DNA from: Microbacterium sp.
GTDB lineage: Bacteria > Actinomycetota > Actinomycetes > Actinomycetales > Microbacteriaceae
Reading direction: 5' to 3'
NCBI GenBank assembly: GCA_031277885.1
Contig: JAITLM010000018.1
Span: forward strand, 1-51,513
Length of the DNA stretch: 51,513 nt
The number at the start of each line of letters is the position of its first letter. The stretch's first letter is position 1. Shown here piece by piece: positions 1 to 8,679 of this stretch. The translations under genes and the position numbers were made by a program. Below the pieces are notes generated by a model, which did not search any database, had not been told where the DNA came from, and was given only the letters and a program-made list of their open reading frames with translations.

Positions 1-10
1 CCTTCTTCAC

Positions 11-42
11 GAGGCCCCTGGAGCTCCTGCTCCGGGGGCCTC
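11..42. terminator. Intrinsic terminator hairpin at window edge
   Basis: A GC-rich inverted repeat (GAGGCCCC arm paired with GGGGCCTC, extended by TGGAG/CTCC) is followed on the + strand by a T-containing stretch (gtcgttgttt). It probably ends a gene lying to the left of the window. The strand is uncertain. Confidence 0.6.
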
Positions 43-170
43 GTCGTTGTTTCCGAACACCGTGGCCCCGAGGCTGCTCTGCGCTGTGGCACGCAGCGCT
101 GACATCCGGTGGGAGCGGAGGTCGCATGGGATACTGCTGAGGGCAGTCTCAGGACCGGAGGAGGAGCACG

Positions 171-371
171 ATGGGCGTGGTATTCCCGGAGGGGACCGTC
201 TCACTCACGACGGCGGACGGAGACACCGTCATCCTGCGCATCTGCGAGCTGTGCGGCGCGGCCGTCGTCGAGGCCGGCGGCACCGACCTCGCGTTCCACA
301 AGCGCTGGCATCGGATCACCGGGTCCGGCAACTGGCTCGACCCCGTGACCGGTCGTCACGTCGTGTCCTAG
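171..371 (+). CDS. Small putative zinc-finger protein (66 aa)
   Basis: This is a hypothetical small soluble protein. Cys25-x2-Cys28 and His43-x3-His47 form a C2H2-like arrangement that could hold one zinc, and an N-terminal beta-rich segment (residues 1-23) precedes it. The start is chosen because a strong ribosome binding site, GGAGGAGGAG, lies at 157-166, 4 nt before the ATG. It stands alone, converging on the rhodanese gene with only 6 nt between the stops. Function is unknown: nucleic-acid or protein binding is possible from the finger alone, and no DNA-binding helix is obvious. The strong ribosome binding site and clean start make it a believable gene despite its size. Confidence 0.75.
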   Translation: MGVVFPEGTVSLTTADGDTVILRICELCGAAVVEAGGTDLAFHKRWHRITGSGNWLDPVTGRHVVS

Positions 372-377
372 ACGCCC

Positions 378-797
378 TCAGGCGGTGGTGCGGATGCGCG
401 GGACGCCGGTGAGGGGATCCACTGGACGACGATGCACCCCGTCGGCGTTCTCGACGGGGTAACCCTCACGTACCCAGTACTCGAAACCCCCGATCATGAG
501 CTTCACGTCGTAGCCGAGCCTGGCGAACTCCAGGGCTCCCTTGTCGCCGGCGTTGCACCCGGGGCTCCAGCAGTAGACGACCACGGGCGTGCCCTGGGGG
601 ATCTCCTGCGGCGCCCTGGCCGCGATCTCCCCGTAGTGCATGTGGATCGCGTCGACGATGCGACCCTGAGCCCACGCCTCATCGCTGCGGACGTCGACGA
701 CGGCGATCTGCTGCCCCGCCTTGCGTGCGGCATGCACGTCGCTCGCATCGGTCTCGTGGGCGAGTTTGGCGGCGAAGTGATCCATGGCGGAGGTCAT
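378..797 (-). CDS. Rhodanese-like sulfurtransferase domain protein
   Basis: A single rhodanese domain spans about residues 15-115. It has the usual VVDVRSDEAWAQGRI strand and loop near 32-47 and the active-site Cys76 in YCWSPGCN. Cys81 lies in the same loop, so the loop could form a disulfide instead of a plain persulfide. Proteins of this size transfer sulfane sulfur or act as thiol redox proteins, and no partner gene sits beside it to choose between these. It has no signal peptide, so it is probably cytosolic. A TAGCCT -10 element lies exactly 6 nt before the ATG with no Shine-Dalgarno, which suggests a leaderless transcript. It follows the qcr operon terminator. Confidence 0.88.
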   Translation of the reverse strand: MTSAMDHFAAKLAHETDASDVHAARKAGQQIAVVDVRSDEAWAQGRIVDAIHMHYGEIAARAPQEIPQGTPVVVYCWSPGCNAGDKGALEFARLGYDVKLMIGGFEYWVREGYPVENADGVHRRPVDPLTGVPRIRTTA

Positions 798-803
798 GCA
801 GCC

Positions 804-809
804 AGGCTA
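804..809 (-). promoter_or_regulatory. Putative leaderless -10 of the rhodanese gene
   Basis: TAGCCT reads on the minus strand with 6 nt to the ATG at 797. No ribosome binding site is present. Confidence 0.5.
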
Positions 810-833
810 CTCCGGCGCGGGGGCGCGAACGAC

Positions 834-861
834 GAAGGCCCCGTCAGATGACGGGGCCTTC
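834..861 (-). terminator. Terminator of the ctaE-qcrCAB operon
   Basis: A perfect 13-bp inverted repeat (GAAGGCCCCGTCA arm) with a 2-nt centre lies 21 nt beyond the qcrB stop codon. It separates the respiratory operon from the rhodanese promoter. Confidence 0.75.
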
Positions 862-882
862 GATCGGTGGTGGGGGAGCGGA

Positions 883-2706
883 CTACTCGCCGCCCTCCTT
901 CGTGGGCAGCGACTCCGGCGCGAGCGCGGAGCTCGGCGTGTTCGGAGTCTCGCTGACACGCGAATTGTCGGCCGGCGCGATCTCGTCCTCGCTCACACCG
1001 GCGCGGGTGTGCGAAGCGACGATCTCCTCGTGCGCGGACTCGTTCGTGTCGTGCAGCGTGTGACGCTGGTGGGCGTCGGCTGCGGTGATCTCGGCCTGCG
1101 TGAGCGGGGAGAGGCGGTCTTCGAAGAACCAGCGGGACATCGAGGAACGCAGGTTCTGCGTCCAGGGGATGCGACCCTTGGCGTTCGGACGGACCACGAG
1201 CGGCTCGTACACCTCGGTGTCGATGAGCTTCCAGCGGTCGTACACGTCGACCGGCTTGTGGACCTCGATGTACTCGCCGCCGGGAAGGCGGACGATGCGA
1301 CCGGACTCGTAGCCGTGCAGCACGATCTCGCGGTCCTTCTTCTGCAGCGCGATGCAGATGCGCTTCGTGATGAAGTAACTGAGGATCGGACCGAGGAAGA
1401 GCAGCGCCTGGAGCGTGTGGATCACGCCCTCCATCGTGAGCGAGAAGTGCGTCGCGATCAGGTCGGACGAAGCCGCCGCCCACAGCGTCGCGTAGAAGAT
1501 CACGCCGGCCACGCCGATCGCGGTGCGGGTCGCGGAGGTGCGCGGACGCTGTGCGATGTGGTGCTCGCGCTTGTCCCCGGTCAGCCACGCCTCGATGAAG
1601 GGGTAGATGGCGACGAGGACGATGAACAGGCCCAGCACCAGCACCGGGATGATGATCCCGAACGACCAGGTGTGGTCGAGGAACACGACGTCCAGGTTCG
1701 ACGGCGCCAGACGGAGCGCACCGTCGGCGAAGCCGATGTACCAGTCGGGCTGCGTACCCGCCGAGACGGGGGAGGGATCGTACGGGCCGTAGTTCCAGAT
1801 CGGGTTGATCTGGAACAGCGAGGCGATCAGGACGATCACACCGAACGTGATGAACAGGAAGCCGCCCATCTTCGACATGTAGATCGGCATCATCGGGTAG
1901 CCCACGACGTTCTCGTCCGTGCGGCCGGGGCCGGCGAACTGCGTGTGCTTGTTGATGACCATCAGCATGAGGTGCAGCACGACCAGGCCGATCACCAGGA
2001 GCGGCAGGATCAGGATGTGCAGCGTGTAGAGGCGTCCCACGATCTGGTCGCCCGGGAACTCGCCGCCGAACAGCATGAACGAGGTCCAGGTGCCGATCAG
2101 GGGGAGGCCCTTGATCATGCCGTCGATGATCCGGAGGCCGTTGCCCGAGAGCAGGTCGTCGGGGAGCGAGTAGCCGGTGAAGCCCTCGGCCATCGCGAGG
2201 ACGAACAGCACGAAGCCGATCACCCAGTTCAGCTCGCGGGGCTTGCGGAACGCGCCGGTGAAGAACACCCGCAGCATGTGCACGCCGATGCCGGCGACGA
2301 AGGTGAGCGCGGCCCAGTGGTGGATCTGACGGACGAGGAGTCCGCCGCGCAGGTCGAAGGAGATGCGCAGCGTCGAGTCGAGCGCCGCGGACATCTCCAC
2401 ACCGCGCATCGGCGCGTAGGCGCCGGCGTAGTGCGTGGGGACCATCGACGCCTGGAAGAAGAACGTCAGGAACGTGCCGGAGAGCAGCACGACCACGAAG
2501 CTCCACAGCGCGATCTCGCCGAGCATGAACGACCAGTGATCGGGGAAGATCTTGCGGCCGAGCTCCTTGACGAAGCCGGAGAGGCTCGTGCGCTCGTCGA
2601 TGTAGTTGGAGAGACCGCCGACGAATCGGCCGCCCAGCGGCGCCTCAGAGGGCTTCTCCGAAGGCTTCTCCGAGGATTTCTGCTCGGTAACAGTTGCGGT
2701 GCTCAA
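883..2706 (-). CDS. qcrB: Cytochrome bc1 complex cytochrome b subunit QcrB
   Basis: This is the membrane quinol-oxidising cytochrome b of the actinobacterial bc1 complex (607 aa). A hydrophilic Glu/Lys/Ser-rich N-terminus (residues 1-25) is followed by cytochrome b helices with the paired heme-ligand histidines (for example the RQIHHWAAL stretch) and a C-terminal extension typical of actinobacteria. The Qo-site motif appears as the PDWYIGFADGALR segment, a variant of the family PEWY. The start is a TTG at 2706 whose last bases overlap the qcrA stop (TTGA), giving translational coupling. A longer in-frame start upstream lies wholly inside qcrA and lacks cytochrome b character. It is last in ctaE-qcrC-qcrA-qcrB. 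Confidence 0.95.
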   Translation of the reverse strand: MSTATVTEQKSSEKPSEKPSEAPLGGRFVGGLSNYIDERTSLSGFVKELGRKIFPDHWSFMLGEIALWSFVVVLLSGTFLTFFFQASMVPTHYAGAYAPMRGVEMSAALDSTLRISFDLRGGLLVRQIHHWAALTFVAGIGVHMLRVFFTGAFRKPRELNWVIGFVLFVLAMAEGFTGYSLPDDLLSGNGLRIIDGMIKGLPLIGTWTSFMLFGGEFPGDQIVGRLYTLHILILPLLVIGLVVLHLMLMVINKHTQFAGPGRTDENVVGYPMMPIYMSKMGGFLFITFGVIVLIASLFQINPIWNYGPYDPSPVSAGTQPDWYIGFADGALRLAPSNLDVVFLDHTWSFGIIIPVLVLGLFIVLVAIYPFIEAWLTGDKREHHIAQRPRTSATRTAIGVAGVIFYATLWAAASSDLIATHFSLTMEGVIHTLQALLFLGPILSYFITKRICIALQKKDREIVLHGYESGRIVRLPGGEYIEVHKPVDVYDRWKLIDTEVYEPLVVRPNAKGRIPWTQNLRSSMSRWFFEDRLSPLTQAEITAADAHQRHTLHDTNESAHEEIVASHTRAGVSEDEIAPADNSRVSETPNTPSSALAPESLPTKEGGE

Positions 2707-3776
2707 TGACGCTCCCAGAAGCTCGGACCGACGGGTTCGTGGAAATCGCTCTGCGCGACGAGGTAGCCCTCGTCGTCGACGGTGATCGGCAGCTGCGGCA
2801 GCGGGCGGGCGGCCGGGCCGAAGATGACCTTGGCGTGCTCGGTCACGTCGAACTGCGACTGGTGGCACGGGCAGAGCAGGTGGTGGGTCTGCTGCTCGTA
2901 CAGCGCGACGGGGCAGCCGACGTGCGTGCAGACCTTGGAGTAGGCGACGATGTCGTCGTAGGACCAGGTCTTGCGGTCCTCGGTCTCGATGAGCTGCTCG
3001 GGGAGCAGACGCATCAGCAGGACGATCGCCTTGGCCTTCTCCTCGAGGTAGCCGTCTTCATGGCCGACCTTGCTGAGGGGCTCGGGGATCACGTGCACGG
3101 CAGAGCCGAGCACGATGTCCGCGGCGCGGATCGGGGTGCCGTCGGGGTCGTGCGCCAGGCGCATGCCCTTCTCCCACATGGTGTGCTTGAGCAGCTGCAC
3201 CGGGTCGCCCGCGATCGGGTTCTCGGCGGTGCTGTGCGGAGCGAGACCGCGGAACAGCGCGAGACCGGGGACGACGGAGGCGACGACCGCGGCGATGAGC
3301 GAGTTGCGGATCATCACGCGACGGCCGAAGCCGGACTCCTCGTTCGCGTCGGCGAACGCCTGGATCGCGGCCTCACGGGTCGAGTCGCGGCCACGCGTGG
3401 GGTGGCGGTACTCGATGTGCTCCTTGTCGGCCATGATCGCCTTCGACCAGTGGATCGCGCCGATGCCGAGCGCGAGCAGGGCGAGGGCGATCCCGAGGCC
3501 GATGAACAGGTTGTTGTAGCGCACGTCGATGAGCGAGCCGCTCTCGATCGGGAACAGCATGTAGGCGGCGACCGCCCAGATGCTGCCCGCGAGCGAGAGG
3601 TAGAAGAGCGTGTAGACGGTGCGGACGGCGTGCTTCATCGCCGTCGGGTCCTGGTCCGTGACGCGCTCGCGGTGCGCGGGCAGCCCCGGGTTCTGCGCGG
3701 GGTCGCTGACGTCGACGCTCAGCCCGGCCGGTGCCTGATAGGTCCGGTCAAGAGCGTGCGGGTCGTCGTGTGCCAT
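2703..3776 (-). CDS. qcrA: Rieske iron-sulfur subunit QcrA of the bc1 complex
   Basis: This subunit (357 aa) takes electrons from quinol at the Qo site and passes them to cytochrome c1. The N-terminal half carries three predicted membrane helices, the actinobacterial form, rather than the single anchor of most Rieske proteins. The 2Fe-2S site is seen in box 1, CTHVGC (283-288), and box 2, CPCHQS (302-307). The Gln in box 2 in place of Gly is usual in actinobacterial QcrA. It lies 33 nt after qcrC, and its stop overlaps the TTG start of qcrB. Function is not in doubt. Confidence 0.96.
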   Translation of the reverse strand: MAHDDPHALDRTYQAPAGLSVDVSDPAQNPGLPAHRERVTDQDPTAMKHAVRTVYTLFYLSLAGSIWAVAAYMLFPIESGSLIDVRYNNLFIGLGIALALLALGIGAIHWSKAIMADKEHIEYRHPTRGRDSTREAAIQAFADANEESGFGRRVMIRNSLIAAVVASVVPGLALFRGLAPHSTAENPIAGDPVQLLKHTMWEKGMRLAHDPDGTPIRAADIVLGSAVHVIPEPLSKVGHEDGYLEEKAKAIVLLMRLLPEQLIETEDRKTWSYDDIVAYSKVCTHVGCPVALYEQQTHHLLCPCHQSQFDVTEHAKVIFGPAARPLPQLPITVDDEGYLVAQSDFHEPVGPSFWERH

Positions 3777-3809
3777 GGTTCTCCTCGTACGTTCTTCGAT
3801 ATGCCGGCG

Positions 3810-4607
3810 TCAGTTGGACTTCGCCGTGATCCACACGGTGATGGCGACGAGTGCGCCGATGCCGAAGATCCAGATGAACAAGCCCTCCGAGACGGGGCCG
3901 AGGGATCCGAGATCCATGCCGCCCACCTGGGTCGCCTTCTGCTGGAAGAGCAGGGCGGAGATGATGTCGCGCTTGTCGTCCGCCGTCAGCGACATGTTGC
4001 CGAAGACCGGCATGTTCTGCGGGCCGGTGACCATGGCCGCGTACATGTGCAGCGCGCTGGTCTTCATCAGACCGGGTGCGTACTTGCCCTCGGTCAGCGC
4101 ACCGCCGGCGCCGGCCACGTTGTGGCACATGGCGCAGTTGATGCGGAACAGCTCGGCGCCGTGCGCGACATCGCCCTTGCCGTCGAGGGTCTTCTCGTCG
4201 GGGTAGGTCGGGCCGGGGGCGACCGACTGCACCCAGGCGGCGACGTTCTTGATCTGCTCCTCGGAGAACTGCGGGTGCTTCTGCGGGGCCTGCGGTCCCT
4301 GCATCTGCAGCGGCATGCGGCCCGTCGACATCTGGAACTCGACCGCGAGCTCGCCGACGCCGTAGAGGCTCGGTCCGGTGGCGGTGCCCTGCAGGTTCAT
4401 GCCGTGGCAGGTCGCGCAGTTCGCCTGGAACAGCTTCTGCCCGTCCTCGGTCGAGACCGCGGCGGTGACGGACGCCGGCTCGGTCGCGGCGAACGCCGCA
4501 CTCGCACCGGCGTAGACGCCGCCGGTGATCATCAGGCCTGCGCCGATCAGCGCCGCGGCAGCCAGGGGGCTGCGGCGGCCGGTACGGCGCTTCTTCTCAC
4601 GTGCCAT
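3810..4607 (-). CDS. qcrC: Diheme cytochrome c subunit QcrC of the bc1 complex
   Basis: QcrC (265 aa) replaces both cytochrome c1 and soluble cytochrome c in actinobacteria, wiring the bc1 complex directly to the aa3 oxidase. An N-terminal signal or anchor (about 14-40) is followed by two c-type heme sites, CATCH (64-68) and CAMCH (158-162). Met-rich stretches after each could supply axial ligands, and a C-terminal membrane helix covers about 240-262. Two heme sites plus a C-terminal anchor is the diagnostic QcrC layout. It starts 21 nt after the ctaE stop in the same operon. Confidence 0.96.
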   Translation of the reverse strand: MAREKKRRTGRRSPLAAAALIGAGLMITGGVYAGASAAFAATEPASVTAAVSTEDGQKLFQANCATCHGMNLQGTATGPSLYGVGELAVEFQMSTGRMPLQMQGPQAPQKHPQFSEEQIKNVAAWVQSVAPGPTYPDEKTLDGKGDVAHGAELFRINCAMCHNVAGAGGALTEGKYAPGLMKTSALHMYAAMVTGPQNMPVFGNMSLTADDKRDIISALLFQQKATQVGGMDLGSLGPVSEGLFIWIFGIGALVAITVWITAKSN

Positions 4608-4628
4608 GTCGGGAATCCGCTCCGCTTC

Positions 4629-5261
4629 TTACTTGAGGAAATAGATGACGAAGAACAGCACGATCCAGACGACGTCGACGAAGTGCCAGTAGTAAGACAC
4701 CACGATGGCGGTCGTCGCCTCCTTGTGCGTGAAGTTCTTGACGGCGAATGCGCGGCCGAGGGTCAGCAGGAACGCGACCAGACCGCCGGTGACGTGCAGG
4801 GCGTGGAAGCCGGTGGTGATGTAGAACGCGGAGGCGTAGGAATCGGCCGAGATCGGCATGCCCTCGGCGATCAGCTGGGAGTACTCCCACACCTGGCCGG
4901 ACACGAAGAACGCGCCCATCGCGAAGGTCAGCCAGAACCACGGGGCCATGCCCCAGCGCTTGCGGCCCTTGTCGTTGACCGACGTGTAGGGCTGCATGCG
5001 CTCCGCCGCGAACACGCCCATCTGGCAGGTGAACGAGGACGCCACCAGGACCAGGGTGTTGATCGCGGCGAACGGCACGTTCAGGCTCTCTGTGCGTGAT
5101 GCCCAGAGCTCCGGAGAGGTGCTGCGCAGGGTGAAGTAGATCGCGAAGAGTCCCGCGAAGAACATCACTTCACTGCCGAGCCAGACAATGGTTCCCACAG
5201 CCACCGGGTTGGGGCGCTTGATCGTTCTCGCCACCGGGGCATACGTCGCTGAGGTCGTCAC
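4629..5261 (-). CDS. ctaE: Cytochrome c oxidase subunit III
   Basis: This is subunit III of the aa3-type oxidase (210 aa), a five-helix member of the COX3 family that stabilises the catalytic subunit. The [22 protein letters not shown] stretch and the final [21 protein letters not shown] helix are typical, quoted here only as landmarks. I chose the GTG at 5261 over a GTG 39 nt upstream because CATAAT sits 6 nt before it and the extra residues do not resemble the family. It is first in ctaE-qcrC-qcrA-qcrB. Subunits I and II are not in this window, which is the usual actinobacterial arrangement. Confidence 0.94.
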   Translation of the reverse strand: MTTSATYAPVARTIKRPNPVAVGTIVWLGSEVMFFAGLFAIYFTLRSTSPELWASRTESLNVPFAAINTLVLVASSFTCQMGVFAAERMQPYTSVNDKGRKRWGMAPWFWLTFAMGAFFVSGQVWEYSQLIAEGMPISADSYASAFYITTGFHALHVTGGLVAFLLTLGRAFAVKNFTHKEATTAIVVSYYWHFVDVVWIVLFFVIYFLK

Positions 5262-5267
5262 CTGTCC

Positions 5268-5273
5268 ATTATG
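5268..5273 (-). promoter_or_regulatory. Putative leaderless -10 of the ctaE-qcr operon
   Basis: CATAAT reads on the minus strand, 6 nt before the GTG at 5261. The divergent region 5262-5442 otherwise shows no clear operator. Confidence 0.4.
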
Positions 5274-5429
5274 GCCGATCCTGGACGCCGATTGTCGCAC
5301 CGGGGGCGGCGGTTCAGCTCGTCCGCGCCTCGGTGCAACCTCGGAACCAGCCGCGAATCCCCTGGGAGACGCGTGGTTGCGGGCCGGGCGGAAGGCGTCA
5401 TGGCGGGGATCACGACTGGATCACATCGC

Positions 5430-5435
5430 TAGGAT
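5430..5435 (+). promoter_or_regulatory. Putative leaderless -10 of trpD
   Basis: TAGGAT lies 7 nt before the trpD ATG with no Shine-Dalgarno between. No trp leader peptide or attenuator is visible. Confidence 0.5.
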
Positions 5436-5442
5436 CGCTGGC

Positions 5443-6507
5443 ATGGCGGAAGCTCTGACCTGGCCCGATGTCCTCTCCACACTCCTCGCCGGACGCGATC
5501 TGAGCGTCTACGAGTCGACCTGGGCGATGCGCCAGGTGATGCGCGGTCAGGCGACCGAGGCTCAGCTGGCGGGGTTCCTGATCGGGCTGCGCGCGAAGGG
5601 GGAGACGATCGACGAGGTCGTCGGCTTCCGCGACGCGATCCTGGAAGCGGCCGTTCCCCTTCCCGTGTCCTCGGACGTGCTCGACATCGTCGGCACGGGC
5701 GGAGACCGCATCGGCACCGTGAACGTGTCGACCACGGCGGCCATCATCATCGGCGCGACCGGAGTCCCGGTCGTCAAGCACGGCAACCGCGCGGCGAGCT
5801 CGGCGTCCGGATCCTCGGACGTCCTCGGCGCCCTGGGCCTTCAGCTCACCCTCGATCCGCAGGCCGTGGCCGAGATCCTCGACCGCACGGGCATCACCTT
5901 CGCGTGGGCCGGCGCCTTCCACCCCGGCTTCAAGAACGCGGGCGCCGTCCGGGCGGAGCTGGGCGTGCCGACCGTGTTCAACATGCTCGGCCCGCTCTGC
6001 AACCCCGCCCGTGCGGAGGCGAACGCGGTGGGCGTCGCCCAGCTGGACCGCGTGCCGCTCATCACCGGCGTGTTCCGCACCCGCGGCGCCACCGCGCTGG
6101 TGTTCCGCGGAGACGACGGGCTGGACGAGCTCACGACCACGGGCCACAGCCGCATCTGGGAGGTCACCCGCGGCGACATCCACGAGCACGACCTGGATCC
6201 GCGCGACCTGGGCATCCCGCTCGCGGAGCTCGCCGACCTCATCGGCGGCTCGCCCGAGCACAACGCGGGCGTGCTGCGCCGCACGCTCGAGGGCGAGCGC
6301 GGCGCCGTGCGCGACATCGTGCTGCTGAACGCCGCCGCGGGCATCGTCGCTTACGAGCTGTCGCACGACGCGGCCCAGGCGCAGGTGCCGATCGTGGAGC
6401 GACTGCGCGCGGCCCTGGCCCTGGCCGAGGCCGCGGTCGACGACGGACGCGCGGTGGCGAAGCTCGATGCGTGGGTCGCGGCGTCCAAGGAGCTGGCCGC
6501 CGGCTGA
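5443..6507 (+). CDS. trpD: Anthranilate phosphoribosyltransferase
   Basis: TrpD (354 aa) joins anthranilate to PRPP in the second step of tryptophan synthesis. The PRPP and magnesium motif GTGGD is at 84-88, followed by NVSTTAA (94-100). The conserved KHGNRAASSASGSSDVL and HPGFKNAGAVRAELGVPTVFN elements of the family come next. The ATG at 5443 gives the usual N-terminus and follows a leaderless-type -10. It stands apart from other trp genes, divergent from the respiratory operon, so it is probably controlled on its own. The PHP gene follows 23 nt later and may be cotranscribed. Confidence 0.96.
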   Translation: MAEALTWPDVLSTLLAGRDLSVYESTWAMRQVMRGQATEAQLAGFLIGLRAKGETIDEVVGFRDAILEAAVPLPVSSDVLDIVGTGGDRIGTVNVSTTAAIIIGATGVPVVKHGNRAASSASGSSDVLGALGLQLTLDPQAVAEILDRTGITFAWAGAFHPGFKNAGAVRAELGVPTVFNMLGPLCNPARAEANAVGVAQLDRVPLITGVFRTRGATALVFRGDDGLDELTTTGHSRIWEVTRGDIHEHDLDPRDLGIPLAELADLIGGSPEHNAGVLRRTLEGERGAVRDIVLLNAAAGIVAYELSHDAAQAQVPIVERLRAALALAEAAVDDGRAVAKLDAWVAASKELAAG

Positions 6508-6530
6508 GCGGTGCGGAGGGGAGGACCGGC

Positions 6531-7517
6531 ATGGATCCGCAGGAGGCGCTGCTCGAGATCGCCCGACTGCTCGAGCGCGAGCGGGCCTCGCGATACCGGG
6601 CCAAGGCGTTCCGCGCCGCCGCGGCGACGTACGCCGAGCTCCCGGAGGACGCGAGATCCGATCTGAACCGGATCCAGCAGGCGAAGGGGATCGGATCCTC
6701 GACCTTCGAGGTCATCCGGCAGGCGCTCGAAGGCGGGACGCCGTCCTATCTCGTCGAGCTGCGCGGCGAGGTCGAGCCGGAGATCGTCTCCGCGCTGCGT
6801 CCGCGGCTGCGCGGGGATCTTCATGCGCACACCGAGTGGTCGGACGGGACGACCCCGATCGAGGCGATGGCGGATGCGGCCCGTGCACTCGGACACGAGT
6901 ACCTCGCGATCACGGACCACTCGCCGCGACTGCGCGTGGCCCGCGGCCTCACGGCAGAACGGCTGCGCACGCAGCTGCCGCAGGTGCGCGCGCTCAGCGG
7001 CGACGGACTGACGATGCTCACCGGGATCGAGGTCGACATCCTCGACGACGGGCGCCTGGACCAGGAGGAACGGCTGCTCGGCGAGCTGGACGTCGTGGTC
7101 GCGTCCGTGCATTCCAAGTTGGCCATGGAGCCCGGGCCGATGACGCGGCGCATGGTGGCCGCGGTCTCGAACCCGCGCGTGAGCGTGCTCGGCCACGTCA
7201 CCGGACGGCTCGTGCAGGGGGAGCGGGGGACGAGGCCTCCCTCGCGGTTCGACGCCCGTGCGGTCTTCGAGGCGTGCGCGGAGCACGGCGTGGCGGTGGA
7301 GATCAACTCGCGCCCCGAGCGCCAGGATCCGCCGGACGGACTCCTCGCGCTCGCCCTCGAAATCGGCTGCCTGTTCTCGATCGACTCCGATGCGCACGCA
7401 CCCGGGCAGCTCTCCCTGCTGGATCATGGCGCGCAGCGCGCCGAACGCGCCGGAGTCCCCGCCGAGCGGATCGTGACGACCTGGGGGCTCGACAGGTTGC
7501 GGCGCTGGGCCGGCTGA
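6531..7517 (+). CDS. PHP-domain phosphoesterase (DNA polymerase X C-terminal type)
   Basis: An N-terminal helix-hairpin-helix-like region (1-75, with the KGIGSSTFEVI turn) precedes a PHP metal-dependent phosphoesterase domain. Metal ligands are visible in DLHAHTEWSDG (His98, His100), ITDHSP (His130), ASVHSK and SIDSDAH. This layout matches the C-terminal part of bacterial family X DNA polymerases and stand-alone histidinol-phosphatase-like PHP proteins. No polymerase domain is present, so a nuclease or phosphatase role in DNA metabolism is inferred but the substrate is unknown. The start has a good ribosome binding site, GGAGGGGAGGA. It converges on the exonuclease gene with 6 nt between the stops. 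Confidence 0.88.
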   Translation: MDPQEALLEIARLLERERASRYRAKAFRAAAATYAELPEDARSDLNRIQQAKGIGSSTFEVIRQALEGGTPSYLVELRGEVEPEIVSALRPRLRGDLHAHTEWSDGTTPIEAMADAARALGHEYLAITDHSPRLRVARGLTAERLRTQLPQVRALSGDGLTMLTGIEVDILDDGRLDQEERLLGELDVVVASVHSKLAMEPGPMTRRMVAAVSNPRVSVLGHVTGRLVQGERGTRPPSRFDARAVFEACAEHGVAVEINSRPERQDPPDGLLALALEIGCLFSIDSDAHAPGQLSLLDHGAQRAERAGVPAERIVTTWGLDRLRRWAG

Positions 7518-7523
7518 GACGCG

Positions 7524-8459
7524 TCAGGCCGTGCGGCTGAGCGCCTCCAGCGCGCGCGCCATCGACGTGCCGAGGTTCCAGCGCTCCGCGATCCCGACCG
7601 CGGCGGCGGTCTCGGCGGCGTCGAGCGGCCGCAGCGGCTCCGCGGGCACCGAGATCGGCAGCGCGGTCGCGACGCGCACGACGGTGGGGGCGACGTCGAG
7701 ATAGTCCGAGGCGGCGAGGATCTTCTTCGCCACCCCCGCCGACATGCCCTCCGCCGCCTCCGCGGCGGCACGGATCGCGGTGAGATCGCCGTGCACGGCG
7801 AGGAGGTTCGCCGCGGTCTTCTCGCCGACGCCCGCCACGCCGGGAAGGCCGTCCGAGGCGTCTCCGCGCATGGTCGCGAAGTCGGCGTACTGGCTCGGCA
7901 GCACGCCGTACTTGCGCACCACCGCTTCCTCCGTGAGGTCCTCGAGGTTGCTCATGCCGCGACCCGTGTAGATCACCCGCACTCCGCGGGCGTCGTCCAC
8001 GAGCTGGAACAGGTCCCGGTCCCCGGTGATGATGTCGACCGGCATGCCGGCGACGGTCGCGAGCGTGCCGATCACGTCGTCGGCCTCGTGCTCGGCGACG
8101 CCGATGACCGGGATGTGCAGCGCGGCGAGGGACTCTCGGATGATCGGGATCTGCGCCTCGAGCGGATCCGGCACCTCCTCGATGTCGGCGCCTCCGGGGA
8201 CGACCTCGACGACACGGTGCGCCTTGTAGCTCGGGATGAGGTCGACCCGCCACTGCGGACGCCAGTCGTCGTCCCAGCAGGCGACCAGGTGCGTGGGCCG
8301 GTAGGTCGTCACGAGCTTCGCGATCATGTCGAGCAGCCCTCTGGCCGCGTTCACCGAGGTGCCGTCCGGCGCCTTGACCGCGTCCGGCACGCCGTAGAAG
8401 GCGCGGAAGTAGAGGCTGGCGGTGTCCAGAAGGAGGAGCTTCGGAGCGGCGTCGGTCAT
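7524..8459 (-). CDS. 5'-3' exonuclease (FEN/PolA N-terminal type)
   Basis: This stand-alone protein (311 aa) matches the 5'-nuclease domain of DNA polymerase I, which removes RNA primers and flaps. The first metal Asp is at LLLLDTASLYFRAF (Asp12). An acidic cluster follows in EHEADDVIGTLA and ITGDRDLFQLV, and the helix-hairpin-helix DNA-binding turn is GLPGVAGVGEKTA. There is no polymerase domain, so it is not truncated polA; actinobacteria often keep a separate copy. I chose the ATG at 8459 over the GTG at 8465 because CAGACT sits exactly 6 nt before it. It is divergent from rpsA. Confidence 0.9.
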   Translation of the reverse strand: MTDAAPKLLLLDTASLYFRAFYGVPDAVKAPDGTSVNAARGLLDMIAKLVTTYRPTHLVACWDDDWRPQWRVDLIPSYKAHRVVEVVPGGADIEEVPDPLEAQIPIIRESLAALHIPVIGVAEHEADDVIGTLATVAGMPVDIITGDRDLFQLVDDARGVRVIYTGRGMSNLEDLTEEAVVRKYGVLPSQYADFATMRGDASDGLPGVAGVGEKTAANLLAVHGDLTAIRAAAEAAEGMSAGVAKKILAASDYLDVAPTVVRVATALPISVPAEPLRPLDAAETAAAVGIAERWNLGTSMARALEALSRTA

Positions 8460-8465
8460 ATCCAC

Positions 8466-8471
8466 AGTCTG
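8466..8471 (-). promoter_or_regulatory. Putative leaderless -10 of the exonuclease gene
   Basis: CAGACT reads on the minus strand, 6 nt before the ATG. The first base departs from TANNNT. Confidence 0.35.
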
Positions 8472-8499
8472 CCAGCCCCGCTCTCATCGGCGGGGCTGG
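8472..8499. repeat. 10-bp inverted repeat beside the exonuclease promoter
   Basis: CCAGCCCCGC pairs perfectly with GCGGGGCTGG across an 8-nt loop. It sits between divergent genes, directly upstream of the -10, so it is an odd place for a terminator. It could be a protein-binding palindrome. Confidence 0.5.
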
Positions 8500-8538
8500 T
8501 GCGGGGAAACGCGATCACCGGAGCGCTCAGCGACCTGA

Positions 8539-8544
8539 TAGCAT
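8539..8544 (+). promoter_or_regulatory. Putative rpsA -10
   Basis: TAGCAT suggests a start near 8551 and a leader of about 130 nt before rpsA. No -35 is convincing. S1 genes are often autoregulated through their leaders, but I see no specific fold. Confidence 0.3.
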
Positions 8545-8679
8545 GAGGTGTCACCCGTGGGGGCTTCCTCCCGCGTGCGTGACGAACAACACACATCCAT
8601 TCCGCCGCGGCGCGATCCTGTGCTCTGCTGAGAGCGCGCGCCGCAGCCCGAGTATCCATCAACAAGGACAACCCACTAC

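Noticed and set aside
2707..2868. N-terminal extension of qcrB
   Set aside because: It lies fully inside qcrA, is Arg/Pro-rich and unlike cytochrome b. The TTG at 2706 overlaps the qcrA stop as in a coupled pair.
784..5099. Very long open frames on the + strand opposite qcrB, qcrA, qcrC and ctaE (641 and 801 codons)
   Set aside because: They lie antisense to well-identified genes, are rich in Arg, Asp, Val and Glu with no domain, and arise because high-GC third-codon bias removes stops from the opposite strand.
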